Positions 45,638-55,939 of a stretch of DNA of 64,000 nt are shown here, piece by piece. The notes beneath the pieces are model-generated. The model was not told the origin of the DNA, made no database searches, and was given only the letters and a program-made list of their open reading frames with translations. Numbering within the stretch: position 1 is the first letter of the stretch; every line of letters begins with the position of its first letter. The stretch lies in NCBI RefSeq assembly GCF_016342785.1, contig NZ_JAEINH010000006.1, positions 1 through 64,000 of the forward strand, read 5' to 3'. A program made the translations under genes and the position numbers. This DNA is from Sanguibacter suaedae. Lineage in GTDB: Bacteria > Actinomycetota > Actinomycetes > Actinomycetales > Cellulomonadaceae.

Positions 45638-47245
45638 CTACCGGCCGGCGAGGGCCGCGGCGGCACGGCACTCGTCGAGGCGCAGCCGCGACTGCTCGAC
45701 GGGGTCCACGACGGCCGCGCGGGCCACGAGCTCGATCTGCGCGCGCAACCGCCGGGCGGCCCGGCGCGCGGCCCGGTGCGCCCCGACCGCGGCGACCACC
45801 CGGCAGACCAGGGCGACGAGCACCCCCCCGACCACCGAGCCGACGACCATGAGCGTCGGGATCGGGTACCCCTCGACGTCCGGCGAGCTCGGGACGGGCA
45901 GCTGGACGAACGCGAGGAGCGCCAGCGCGCCGAGCCACGCCAGACCGACGACGAGGACGCCGAGGACACCCCACTGGAGGGCGGACACCACCGACCACCA
46001 CCGGGGGCGGCGCTCGCCGTCGAGCTCCGTGCGCGCCACGGCCTGGTCCAGGGCGTCCGGCAGCGACTCGTCGCGGACCGCGTGCCGCACCGCGACCACC
46101 CAGGGGTCGGGTGCGCCCGCTGCGGCCGTGTCGACGTACGTCCGCACGGCGGTATGGGTCCGCGCTGCCATCGCAGGGTCCGCGGGCGGCAACGAGGTGC
46201 GGGCGAGGTCGGCGTCGACCGCCTTGCGGTGGAGGTTGAGCCGGCGCAGCGGGTCGGCCCGGAACCGCCCGACCCATCGGGTGACCGGCCACCCGGTCGC
46301 GGCCCTCGCCCGCAGCTCGGCGGAGCCGCGCACCGCATCGACGACCGTGTCCACCCGTGCGGCGTCCTCGAGCGCCGAGAGGAGCTCCTCCCGGGCGCCG
46401 TCCTGGACGCGGGACGGCCGCGAGAGCCCGCAGCCGTCGAGGATCGCCGTCGCCGCGGCGCGCACGTCGGCGACGAGCCTCTCCGTGGACGCCGCACGCC
46501 GGCGAGCTGCCCGGTCGAGCAGCTCACGGAGCTCGTCGACGCCCTGACCGGTACGTGCCGACACACCGAGGACGACGGCGTCCCGGAGACCGTCGTCGGT
46601 GACGAGACGGCGCAGGTCCGCGAGGCACTGGGCCTGCTCGGCGGCGCCGAGCCGATCGATCTGGTTGAGCACGACCACGACGACGTCCGAGTGTCCGGCG
46701 AGCGGTCGCAGGTAGCGCTCGTGGAGCACCGCGTCGGCGTACTTCTGCGGGTCGACGACCCACAGGAGGAGGTCGGCACGTTCCACGAGGCGCTCGGCCC
46801 GCACCCGGTGCTCCACGGCGACCGAGTCGTGGTCCGGCAGGTCGAGCAGCACGAGCCCGTCGCGGCTCTCGTCGCGCAGCACCGTGCGACGGTCCACCTC
46901 GAGCCAGTCGAGCAGCGTCGCGGCGTCACCGACCTCGCCCCCGGCGTCCCAGACCGCAGCGGTAGGGCGCGCCGTGGTGGGCCGGACCACGCCCGCCGGG
47001 GAGAGTTCCGACCCGACGACCGTGTTGAAGAGCGAGGACTTCCCGGAGCCCGTCGATCCGGCGAGAGCGACGACGGTGTGGTCGACGGACCGTGCGAGCC
47101 GGGCGCGCGCGTTCCCGACGACGTGGTCGGCCCGGTCGACGAGACCCCTGGGCAACCACCGTCGCCCGACGTCGACCGCGACCTCGAGGGACCGGACCCG
47201 TTGGTCGAGGCTCGCACCGTGCCGCGAGCGGGTGCGCCGCGTCAC
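45638..47245 (-). CDS. dynamin-like membrane GTPase, type B, pair 1
   Basis: A 535-residue P-loop GTPase. G1 is GSTGSGKSS (63-71), switch I VVRPTTARPT, G3 LLDLPDHDSV (Asp replaces the usual Gly of DxxG), G4 VLNQID and G5 VSARTG. A long helical region follows. Near the C-terminus are two transmembrane helices (about 420-450 and 465-490), then a short basic tail. This layout resembles bacterial dynamin-like or IniA/IniC/DynA-type proteins that act on membranes, but family membership is inferred. The GTG overlaps the stop of the upstream A-type GTPase (GTGA), so the two are made together and probably act as a heteromer. The closest relative seen in the window is the B-type at 51834-53393. Confidence 0.82.
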   Translation of the reverse strand: MTRRTRSRHGASLDQRVRSLEVAVDVGRRWLPRGLVDRADHVVGNARARLARSVDHTVVALAGSTGSGKSSLFNTVVGSELSPAGVVRPTTARPTAAVWDAGGEVGDAATLLDWLEVDRRTVLRDESRDGLVLLDLPDHDSVAVEHRVRAERLVERADLLLWVVDPQKYADAVLHERYLRPLAGHSDVVVVVLNQIDRLGAAEQAQCLADLRRLVTDDGLRDAVVLGVSARTGQGVDELRELLDRAARRRAASTERLVADVRAAATAILDGCGLSRPSRVQDGAREELLSALEDAARVDTVVDAVRGSAELRARAATGWPVTRWVGRFRADPLRRLNLHRKAVDADLARTSLPPADPAMAARTHTAVRTYVDTAAAGAPDPWVVAVRHAVRDESLPDALDQAVARTELDGERRPRWWSVVSALQWGVLGVLVVGLAWLGALALLAFVQLPVPSSPDVEGYPIPTLMVVGSVVGGVLVALVCRVVAAVGAHRAARRAARRLRAQIELVARAAVVDPVEQSRLRLDECRAAAALAGR

Positions 47246-49230
47246 CTGTCGGCCTTCCCGAGGAGCCGACGCCAGAGCCCTCGGCGAGGTGACCCGTCCG
47301 GGACGTCACCCGAGGTCGCTGTCCCTGCGGGCCCGTACGGGTCGTCGACGACGTCGAGCGTCGCTCCGCGCAGGGCACCGGTCCGTCCGGTGCGGTCCTC
47401 GTCGGCAGGGCGGGTCACCGGCGCGCGGCCGTCGCGTTCCCGTGACGCGGCGACCTGGACGGCCTGCGCCGCGAGACGGACGTGCCGCCCGGCGTCCTGC
47501 GGCAGCTCCAGCGCGTCGAGGCGATCGGTGTAGCGGGCGGCATGCCCGGCGAGGACCGTCGAGACACGGGCGAGCAGAGCGGTCTGCGCGTCGCGGGCGA
47601 GGGACCGCACGGCCTCGTCACCGAAGACCGCCTCGAGCAGCCGCTGCGCGAGGACGGCCGACCCGCCGGCGATCCCCACCTCTGCCCCTGTCAGGCCTCC
47701 GGTCTGCGCGAACACCACGACCATGAGTGCCGCTCCCAGACCGTTGACACCCACGGCGAGCAGGCGTGCCCGGCCCCGCTTGTCCGCGCCACGGTCCGCG
47801 ACGAGAGCCAGGACGTCGGCCTGCCAGGCGCGCACCTGGGCGGCGAGCTCCGGCCGGAGGTCGGCGGACGCCCGGGACAGCTCGAGACCGCCCAGGAGGG
47901 CCACGCCCGCCGGGTCCAGCGACCATTCCCTGTATGTGCGCCCGGCCGCACGGTCGACCGCGTCGTGGACGATCGCCTCGAGGCTCGAGGACACCGCCTG
48001 GACGACGCGCGGCGCGGCGGCCGGCCGGCCGCGGAAGAACCCGGTGACCCGGTCGCGCAGCACACCGACCTTGGTCTCGACGCTCCGCATGAGGTCACCG
48101 GTCCCCACGAAGTCCTGCCACCGGGCGAGCACCTCGCCGCGGAGCAGGGATCCGTCCGAGAGCGCGTCGGTGACCTCGTCGAGGGCCTCTGCGTGCGTGG
48201 CGACGACGCTGCTGCGCAGGGATGCCTCCGTGTGCGTCTGCGACTCGGCTGCGTCCGCCACGGACATCGCCCGCCCGGCGAGGTCGTCGACGACACCGTC
48301 CCGCGTCGCGGAGATCACCGCGTCCCTGGCCGTCGCGTCGCCGCCGACGTCGGTGAGCCACCGGGACAGCGGTGCGACGGCGCTCTCGGGCAGCATCCCG
48401 TCGACGAGCGTCGACTCGGGGACGAGGAACACGGGTGCGGAGGCGAGGCCGTGCTCGGCGAGCATGCCGCGCAGATGGTCGCGGACGACCTCCGCACCGG
48501 GGTCCACACGGTCCACGACGATCGCGACCTGCGCCCGACGCCCGGCGGCGTCGTGCAGCATGTCCCAGGGGACGGCGTCCGCGTACCGCGAGGCGGTCGT
48601 GACGAAGACCCAGAGGTCGGCCGCGGCGAGGAGCTGGGCGGCGAGCTCCCGGTTGCCGACGACGACGGAGTCCACGTCGGGTGCGTCGAGGAGCGCCAGC
48701 CCCGGCGGGAGGGCCTCGTTGGCGACGAGCCGCAGGGACCGGGCGGGCTCGTCGGCGGTCCGGGAGCCAGCGGGGACGGCGCTGCCGGAGGACGGAGGGG
48801 GTGGGACGGGGCCGCTGCCGGGGACCTCTCGCGCGAGGTGCGGGAACACCCGGGAGGAGTCGAACCACACGGCGTCGTCCGGGTGGTGGACGAGGACCGG
48901 GGACCGGGTGGTCGGGCGCAGCGCGCCCGGGATGGTGACGTGCTGCCCCAGGAGGGAGTTCACGAGCGTGGACTTGCCGGCCCCCGTGGACCCGCCGACG
49001 ACCGCGAGGAGCGGCGCTCCCTGGGCCTCGAGCCTGGGGAGGAGGTAGTCGTCGAGCTGGTCGAGGACCGCGGCGCGCTCGCGGCGCGCTCGGGGGGCGC
49101 TGACCGTCTCGAGGGAGAAGCGGGTCGCCTCCACGTGCGCGCGCAGGTCACGCAGGGCCCGGACGAGCCCGGCGACGCCGTCGAGGACGGCGTCGCCGGG
49201 ACGTGCGGGTGCGCGGGCTCCGTCAGGCAT
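47242..49230 (-). CDS. dynamin-like membrane GTPase, type A, pair 1
   Basis: A 662-residue P-loop GTPase. After an N-terminal helical part (LDQLDDYLLPRLEAQGAPLLAVV) comes G1 GSTGAGKST (80-88), switch I LRPTTRSPVLVHHP and G3 LLDAPDVDSVV. The G4 position is degenerate (VVDRVD instead of NKxD). Next is a large helical stalk with Arg-rich FRGRPAAAP. A hydrophobic pair in the last third (LLAVGVNGLGAALMVVVFAQTGGL and GIAGGSAVLAQRLLEAVFG) may insert in or cross the membrane. The tail is charged. The ATG at 49230 is chosen over an upstream in-frame codon because CAGACT lies 6 nt before it. It is coupled to the B-type gene downstream; EttA lies just upstream in the same direction. Confidence 0.8.
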   Translation of the reverse strand: MPDGARAPARPGDAVLDGVAGLVRALRDLRAHVEATRFSLETVSAPRARRERAAVLDQLDDYLLPRLEAQGAPLLAVVGGSTGAGKSTLVNSLLGQHVTIPGALRPTTRSPVLVHHPDDAVWFDSSRVFPHLAREVPGSGPVPPPPSSGSAVPAGSRTADEPARSLRLVANEALPPGLALLDAPDVDSVVVGNRELAAQLLAAADLWVFVTTASRYADAVPWDMLHDAAGRRAQVAIVVDRVDPGAEVVRDHLRGMLAEHGLASAPVFLVPESTLVDGMLPESAVAPLSRWLTDVGGDATARDAVISATRDGVVDDLAGRAMSVADAAESQTHTEASLRSSVVATHAEALDEVTDALSDGSLLRGEVLARWQDFVGTGDLMRSVETKVGVLRDRVTGFFRGRPAAAPRVVQAVSSSLEAIVHDAVDRAAGRTYREWSLDPAGVALLGGLELSRASADLRPELAAQVRAWQADVLALVADRGADKRGRARLLAVGVNGLGAALMVVVFAQTGGLTGAEVGIAGGSAVLAQRLLEAVFGDEAVRSLARDAQTALLARVSTVLAGHAARYTDRLDALELPQDAGRHVRLAAQAVQVAASRERDGRAPVTRPADEDRTGRTGALRGATLDVVDDPYGPAGTATSGDVPDGSPRRGLWRRLLGKADR

Positions 49231-49276
49231 GGGTGCAGTCTGCCGGAGATCCGCTGCTCGCACCGGTCGAGCGGGG

Positions 49277-50959
<1,683 letters not shown>

Positions 50960-51129
50960 TGGCTCTCTGTCCGCCTCATGCTCGATTGCGCGCAGCGGGT
51001 TCGCTCTCGCGCGGGTCAGGGGTGCGCCCGCCTGCCCGGTCCGTGAGGTCCGACGCCGCGGGGGCGCTGGACGGGCACGGACGGACGGGCACCAACCCCC
51101 CAGCCTACGCCGTCCCGGCGTCGGCGTCC

Positions 51130-51729
51130 TCACGCCCCTGCTGGGACCAGGAGCTCCTCGCGGTCGGCCGTGTCCGCGGCGCCCTCGTCGGTCGCCGTGC
51201 CGCCCTCGACCGCCTGGTCGCTCGAGGCGTCCGACGGCGCAGGCGCTCCCCCGGGCGCCACGGTCCAGACGTCCTCCTTGCCGCTGTCGGGCGTGTCGAG
51301 CGCGTCCTCACCGTCGGTGGTCCGCGCGGCACCCCGCGGACCACCGTCCCCGTCGGTCGCCCGCTGGTGGACCGTGTGCCGGAACGTCGCCTGCCCTCGG
51401 GAGAGGTCGGGGCCGAGGGCGTCGGCCTCGATGACGAAGGACGACCGCGGGCCCTCCGGTGACGTCCACTCCTCGCTCGTGAGGGTGCCGTGCACGACGA
51501 CCGGGTCGGAGCGCCGCAACGACTCGGCGACGTTCACCGCGGTGCCGCGCCACGTCTTGACCGTGAACCACGTCGTGGGGCCGTCCACCCAGCGCTCCTC
51601 GGCGCGGTCGAAGTACCGCTTGGTGCTCGCGAGCCGGAAGCTCGTGAAGTCCGTCCCGCTCTCCGAGACGAAGTGCTTGGGCTGGGTCCCGACCCAGCCG
51701 GCGACGGTGACCTTGGTGTCGACGCTCAT
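51130..51729 (-). CDS. single-stranded DNA-binding protein (paralogue)
   Basis: A 199-residue OB-fold SSB. The core is residues about 1-110: VTVAGWVGTQPKHFVSESGTDFTSFRLASTKRYFDRAEERWVDGPTTWFTVKTWRGTAVNVAESLRRSDPVVVHGTL. The tail is acidic, Ala/Gly/Asp-rich, and ends DREELLVPAGA rather than the DDDIPF-type tip that recruits partner proteins. I infer it is an accessory SSB paralogue, not the housekeeping one. AGGAGG precedes the ATG at 51729. It sits between ettA and the second GTPase pair. Confidence 0.88.
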   Translation of the reverse strand: MSVDTKVTVAGWVGTQPKHFVSESGTDFTSFRLASTKRYFDRAEERWVDGPTTWFTVKTWRGTAVNVAESLRRSDPVVVHGTLTSEEWTSPEGPRSSFVIEADALGPDLSRGQATFRHTVHQRATDGDGGPRGAARTTDGEDALDTPDSGKEDVWTVAPGGAPAPSDASSDQAVEGGTATDEGAADTADREELLVPAGA

Positions 51730-51833
51730 GGCAGTCCTCCTGTGCTCCACCGGGACGGCCGGTCGCCGTCCCGTGTGCTCACAGCGTGGGTGGCGGCGCC
51801 CGGCCGACGCGCAGGACCCGGACCGCGTGTGGA

Positions 51834-53393
51834 CTACCTCGCCGACGGCGCGGCTGGGGGGGACGTGTCACGGACCGACAGCGCGGACTCGCGGACGTCG
51901 GTGTGCTCGTCGAGGACCCGCTGGACAGGCCCCACGAGATCGCGCTCCACGACCGTGAGCAGCGCAGCGGTCGCGGCTGTCCGCACCTCCTCCGCGCGCT
52001 GGTCCCCGCGCGCGGCACGGAGCCGGGCACCGAGGAGGACGCTGCCCACGGCGCCGACGGCGGCCAGGACGGCCACCGCACCGATCACGAGCGCCCAGGG
52101 ACCGTCGGTCTCGACGACCCCGGTACCGAGGAGCAGCGCGGCCAGGCCCGCGAGGACGGCGACCGCCCCGAGGATACGTGCGACGGTGCGGGCGCGACGG
52201 CCGCCGACGGACTCCTCCACGCTCACCGGCACCTCGTCGAGGGCCGACACGAGAGAGGCCGCGAGCTCGCCGTGACCGGGCACCGCCGAGTCCACGGACT
52301 GCGTCCAGGACGGCGTCATGCTCTCGGTGACGCGCGTGATCCACCGGCTGCGCACGACGCGCACGGCCGACTCCTGCGGCGCGCGGAACCTCGGGGCCGA
52401 GGCCGCGCTCCCGCCACCTGCACGCACGGTCGACCGCACGTCGTCGACGACGGCCTCGACCCCGACGGCGACCGCGAGACGGTCGACCTCGCCCTGCGCG
52501 AGCGGCCGGGCGTCGGTGAGGACCGAGGAGGGGACCTCGTCCGCGATCCGTCGTCCCTCCCGGTCGAGCTCGTCGGCGAGCCGGCTCGCGGCGACGCTCC
52601 GCCGGGCGACCGCCTCGCGCAGCGTCTCCCGGAGCTCCGGGATGCCCTCCCCCGTACGGGCGGACACGGTCCGCACGTCCACCCCGACGAGGCCGTCCTC
52701 CCGCAGGAGCCGCCCGACGTCCTCGAGGAGGGACGGCCGTGCGGCCTCGGCGACGGTGTCGATCTGGTTGAGCACGACGATCATCGACGCCTCCGCGCCG
52801 GCAAGTCCCTGCAGATACCCGGCGTGCAGGGCCTCGTCGGCGTACTTCTGGGGGTCGACCACCCAGATGAGGAGGTCGACGAGCGGCAGGATCCGGTCGA
52901 CGATGGCGCGGTGCGCGGACTCCACGGAGTCGTGGTCCGGGAGGTCGAGGAGGATGAGCCCGTCGAGCGGCGACTCGTCGTCGCCGTCGAGGAGGCTGTC
53001 GCGGGCGATCCTGCGCTCCGGGTCGACGTCGAGCCAGTCGAGGAGCGCCGTCGCGCTCTCGCTCCACGCGCACGCCGTGACCCGGGCGGTCGTCGGTCGG
53101 CGGACACCCACGTCGGCGAAGCTCAGGCGTGAGACGGCGTTGAAGGTGCTCGACTTCCCCGAGCCGGTGCCTCCGGCGAGCGCGACGATCGTGTGGTCGA
53201 CGCCGAGGGCGAGCCGTTCCTCGGCGCCTGCGAGGACGTTCCGTGCGTGCTCGGCGACGGCCGGGTCGAGGCGGTCGCCGGCGACGTCGAGCGCGTGCCG
53301 CAGGTTGGCGACGTGCTGGGTGTAGCGCGCTCCGTGGGTCGTCGCCACCGGGGCTGCGGTCGAGGCTGCACCGGTCGGGTCGGACTGTGTCAC
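51834..53393 (-). CDS. dynamin-like membrane GTPase, type B, pair 2
   Basis: A 519-residue P-loop GTPase parallel to the B-type gene at 45638. G1 is GGTGSGKSS (74-82), switch I VRRPTTARVT, G3 LLDLPDHDSVE, G4 VLNQID and G5 VSARTGEG. Both B-type proteins share the unusual DLPDHD G3 and a PQKYAD segment after LLxWVVD. Two C-terminal hydrophobic stretches (ILGAVAVLAGLAALLLGTGVV; WALVIGAVAVLAAVGAVGSVLLG) are membrane helices. The GTG at 53393 has AGGAG 7 nt upstream. It lies downstream of the A-type gene at 53536 with a 142-nt gap. Its role is unknown; a membrane-remodelling or division-linked role is inferred from dynamin relatives. Confidence 0.82.
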   Translation of the reverse strand: MTQSDPTGAASTAAPVATTHGARYTQHVANLRHALDVAGDRLDPAVAEHARNVLAGAEERLALGVDHTIVALAGGTGSGKSSTFNAVSRLSFADVGVRRPTTARVTACAWSESATALLDWLDVDPERRIARDSLLDGDDESPLDGLILLDLPDHDSVESAHRAIVDRILPLVDLLIWVVDPQKYADEALHAGYLQGLAGAEASMIVVLNQIDTVAEAARPSLLEDVGRLLREDGLVGVDVRTVSARTGEGIPELRETLREAVARRSVAASRLADELDREGRRIADEVPSSVLTDARPLAQGEVDRLAVAVGVEAVVDDVRSTVRAGGGSAASAPRFRAPQESAVRVVRSRWITRVTESMTPSWTQSVDSAVPGHGELAASLVSALDEVPVSVEESVGGRRARTVARILGAVAVLAGLAALLLGTGVVETDGPWALVIGAVAVLAAVGAVGSVLLGARLRAARGDQRAEEVRTAATAALLTVVERDLVGPVQRVLDEHTDVRESALSVRDTSPPAAPSAR

Positions 53394-53535
53394 GGGCTGC
53401 TCCTGAGCGGTCGTGGGGCGGGTCGTGGGGTGCTGGTCGTGGTGCCGGCCCGCACCTGGAGGGTCGGGACCGTGGTGCGGTTCGTCGTCCTCGGACTGTA
53501 CGGTCCGCGCGGCGGGTCCCGCCACAGCGGCGACG

Positions 53536-55194
53536 TCACGCGAGCTGGGACATCTCCGCGAGGCGGACCCGGAGACCGACCGCCGCGTCGTCCGCGAGAG
53601 CCGGGACCGCCAGGGCCTCCCGCGCGGGGTCCAGCTCCCGGTCCACCAGCGTAGCGGTGCGTTCCGCGAGGTCGCCCGTCACGACGGGCACGAGGTCGCG
53701 GCCGTCGTTGCCGAGGAGGCGCCCCACGAGGTCCTCGGCGGCAGCCAGCCCCAGTCCTGCGGCGAGGAGGAGCGCCGCGAGGCCGCCGTGCCCGAAGGCC
53801 CGCACGGCAGACTCGGCCTGCTTCCCCGACGCGGGGTCGACGGCTCCCGCGCGGTCCCGCGTCGCCGCGATCCACGCGTCGACGGCGTCGGCGGCAGCCG
53901 CAGCGCGCCCTGCCTCGCCCTTCCCAGGTCCGAGGAGGTCCGCTCCCCCGGGCTGCCGAGCGAGCGCCTCGCGCAGGGCGGCGTGGGCATCGTCCGCGGC
54001 GGACGTCAGCCCCGCGACGGCCGCGTCGCGCACCGCCGCCACCAGGTCGGCGAGCGCCGCCTCGCGGTTGCGGCCCACGCGGGCCGAACCGCGGGCGACG
54101 CCCGACCGGGAGATCGCCTTGTCGAGGCGTGCCGGGCGGACGAGCTGCGCCCATCGGGACTCCACCGCGCCCTCGGCGAGCGCACCGGACTCGACCAGCC
54201 TGCGCGCCGTGGTGGCGACGGGCGGGAGCTCCGCACCGGCGGCCGCCTCCAGGCGGGTCGCGGCGAGGTGCTGGGCGTCGACGTGCTCGGCGAGCTCCTC
54301 GACCCACGGCGGGAGGGCGCCGAGAGATCCACGAAGTGTGCGGAGGATGACGGTGCGGGCGCGGTCGGCGCCGCCGAGGGTGCGCAGCCACCGGTCGATG
54401 GCCACGACGGAGGCTGCGGGCAGGAGGCCCTCGTGGGGACCGGCGTCGGGCACGACGAACAGGGGCGCGTTGTCCATGCCGTGCTCGCGCAGGCGGGCCA
54501 GGAGGTCCCCGCGGACCGTCGTCAGCGACGCCTGGGGTGCCCTGTTGAGGACCATGGCGACGGTCGCGCCGCGCTCCATGGCTCCCTCGAGGGTGCGCCA
54601 CGGCAGGGCGTCGCCGTAGCGCGCCGCGGTCGTCACGAAGAGCCACAGGTCGGCGCCCTCGAGGAGCCGCTCGGCCGTCTGGCGGTTCTCGTCGAGGACC
54701 GAGTCGAGGTCGGGGGCGTCGAGGAGCACGATGCCGCGCGGGACGTGCTCGTTGGGGACGGACCGGATCGAGTCCACGAGAGCGGTCCCGGCGAGGACCT
54801 CGGCGTCGAGCGGGTTGAACGCCAGCACGGGCTCCCGGGTGGTGGGACGGATCACGGACGCCTGGGAGACCTCCTCGCGCAGGAGCGAGTTGATGAGCGT
54901 CGACTTCCCGGCTCCGGTGGACCCGGCGATGACGACGACCGCTGGGGTGGAGAGCTGCTTCAGGCGCGGCAGGAGGTGGTCGTCCAGCTGGGCCACGAGG
55001 CGCTGCTGGCGGGCACGGGCGACGTCCACCTCGTCGATCTCCAGCGGGAAGGACAGGCCGGCGACCTCACGGCGCAGGTCCGTCACGACGTCGAACACCG
55101 TGGAGTGAGGCTCGAGCGCCTCCGCGCCGTCGGCGGAGTGCCGCCCGGCGATGGGCTGGTGGGCCTCGGGGCCGCTGAGAGTGCTCACGAGCAT
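53536..55194 (-). CDS. dynamin-like membrane GTPase, type A, pair 2
   Basis: A 552-residue P-loop GTPase parallel to the A-type gene at 47242. The segment LVAQLDDHLLPRLKQLSTPAVVVIAGSTGAGKSTLINSLL has G1 at about 91-99. Switch I is IRPTTREPVLAFNP, G3 LLDAPDLDSVL, and the G4 position reads VLNRAP, lacking the Asp needed for guanine recognition. ADLWLFVTTAARYGDALPW, which parallels the first A-type protein, follows. One hydrophobic stretch near the C-terminus (GHGGLAALLLAAGLGLAAA) is a candidate membrane segment. The ATG at 55194 is used; an in-frame GTG at 55188 is an alternative. The B-type partner follows after 142 nt. Confidence 0.8.
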   Translation of the reverse strand: MLVSTLSGPEAHQPIAGRHSADGAEALEPHSTVFDVVTDLRREVAGLSFPLEIDEVDVARARQQRLVAQLDDHLLPRLKQLSTPAVVVIAGSTGAGKSTLINSLLREEVSQASVIRPTTREPVLAFNPLDAEVLAGTALVDSIRSVPNEHVPRGIVLLDAPDLDSVLDENRQTAERLLEGADLWLFVTTAARYGDALPWRTLEGAMERGATVAMVLNRAPQASLTTVRGDLLARLREHGMDNAPLFVVPDAGPHEGLLPAASVVAIDRWLRTLGGADRARTVILRTLRGSLGALPPWVEELAEHVDAQHLAATRLEAAAGAELPPVATTARRLVESGALAEGAVESRWAQLVRPARLDKAISRSGVARGSARVGRNREAALADLVAAVRDAAVAGLTSAADDAHAALREALARQPGGADLLGPGKGEAGRAAAAADAVDAWIAATRDRAGAVDPASGKQAESAVRAFGHGGLAALLLAAGLGLAAAEDLVGRLLGNDGRDLVPVVTGDLAERTATLVDRELDPAREALAVPALADDAAVGLRVRLAEMSQLA

Positions 55195-55315
55195 GATTCT
55201 CGCGTGCAACGGTTGCTCCGCCAAGCGCGCGCGCCGTACGAGGGTGAAACCGCCGTCGGGGCCACGACCTGCACGGCACCGTGGGGACGGACGCGCAGCG
55301 TGTGCCGCATCCCCG

Positions 55316-55321
55316 GTATCC
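55316..55321 (+). promoter_or_regulatory. possible tRNA-Arg -10
   Basis: TATCCT, about 35 nt upstream of the tRNA; no clear -35. Confidence 0.3.
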
Positions 55322-55356
55322 TCGCCTAGCACGTCGCGCCGGACGCGGTCGTGCGC

Positions 55357-55429
<73 letters not shown>

Positions 55430-55444
55430 CCCGTCCTCGCTGTC

Positions 55445-55450
55445 TAGTCT
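55445..55450 (+). promoter_or_regulatory. putative -10 of leaderless rnhA
   Basis: TAGTCT, 6 nt before the ATG at 55457. Confidence 0.45.
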
Positions 55451-55456
55451 TGACGC

Positions 55457-55936
55457 ATGACCCTGCAGACTCCCCCGCCCAGCGCCCTTCCCGACGGTCC
55501 TCCGGTGGAGATCTGGACGGACGGCGCCTGCAAGGGCAACCCCGGGCCCGGCGGGTGGGGAGCCTGGCTGCGCACCGAGGGCCACGAGCGCGAGCTCTTC
55601 GGTGGTGAGGACCCCACGACGAACAACCGCATGGAGCTCACGGCGGTCATCGAGGGCCTGCGCGCCCTCACGCGCCCCTGCGTCGTCACGCTGCACGTCG
55701 ACTCGACGTACGTCATGAACGGCATGAGCACGTGGATCGCGGGCTGGAAGCGCAACGGGTGGCGCACCGGCGCGAAGAAGCCCGTGAAGAACGTGGACCT
55801 GTGGCAGGCGCTCGACGCCGAGGTGTCCCGCCACACGGTGACGTGGCGGTGGGTCAAGGGGCACTCGGGCGACGTGGGCAACGAGAAGGCCGACGAGCTC
55901 GCCAACCGCGGCGTCGAGTCCGCGCGCCGCGGCTGA
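55457..55936 (+). CDS. rnhA: ribonuclease HI
   Basis: Cleaves the RNA strand of RNA-DNA hybrids. The 159-residue protein has the four metal-binding acids: Asp 22 in [16 protein letters not shown], Glu 60 in NNRMELTAV, Asp 82 in HVDSTYV and Asp 146 in NEKADELAN, plus the catalytic-loop His in KGHSGD. The basic handle [17 protein letters not shown] is present. It is monodomain, without the phosphatase fusion seen in some Actinobacteria. It heads a close-packed cluster: the ligase starts 3 nt after its stop. Confidence 0.96.
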   Translation: MTLQTPPPSALPDGPPVEIWTDGACKGNPGPGGWGAWLRTEGHERELFGGEDPTTNNRMELTAVIEGLRALTRPCVVTLHVDSTYVMNGMSTWIAGWKRNGWRTGAKKPVKNVDLWQALDAEVSRHTVTWRWVKGHSGDVGNEKADELANRGVESARRG

Positions 55937-55939
55937 CCC

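Noticed and set aside
45574-47217. Frame extending the 165-aa thioesterase upstream to 713 codons
   Set aside because: The extension is a shadow of the B1 GTPase; family alignment begins at the ATG at 45573.
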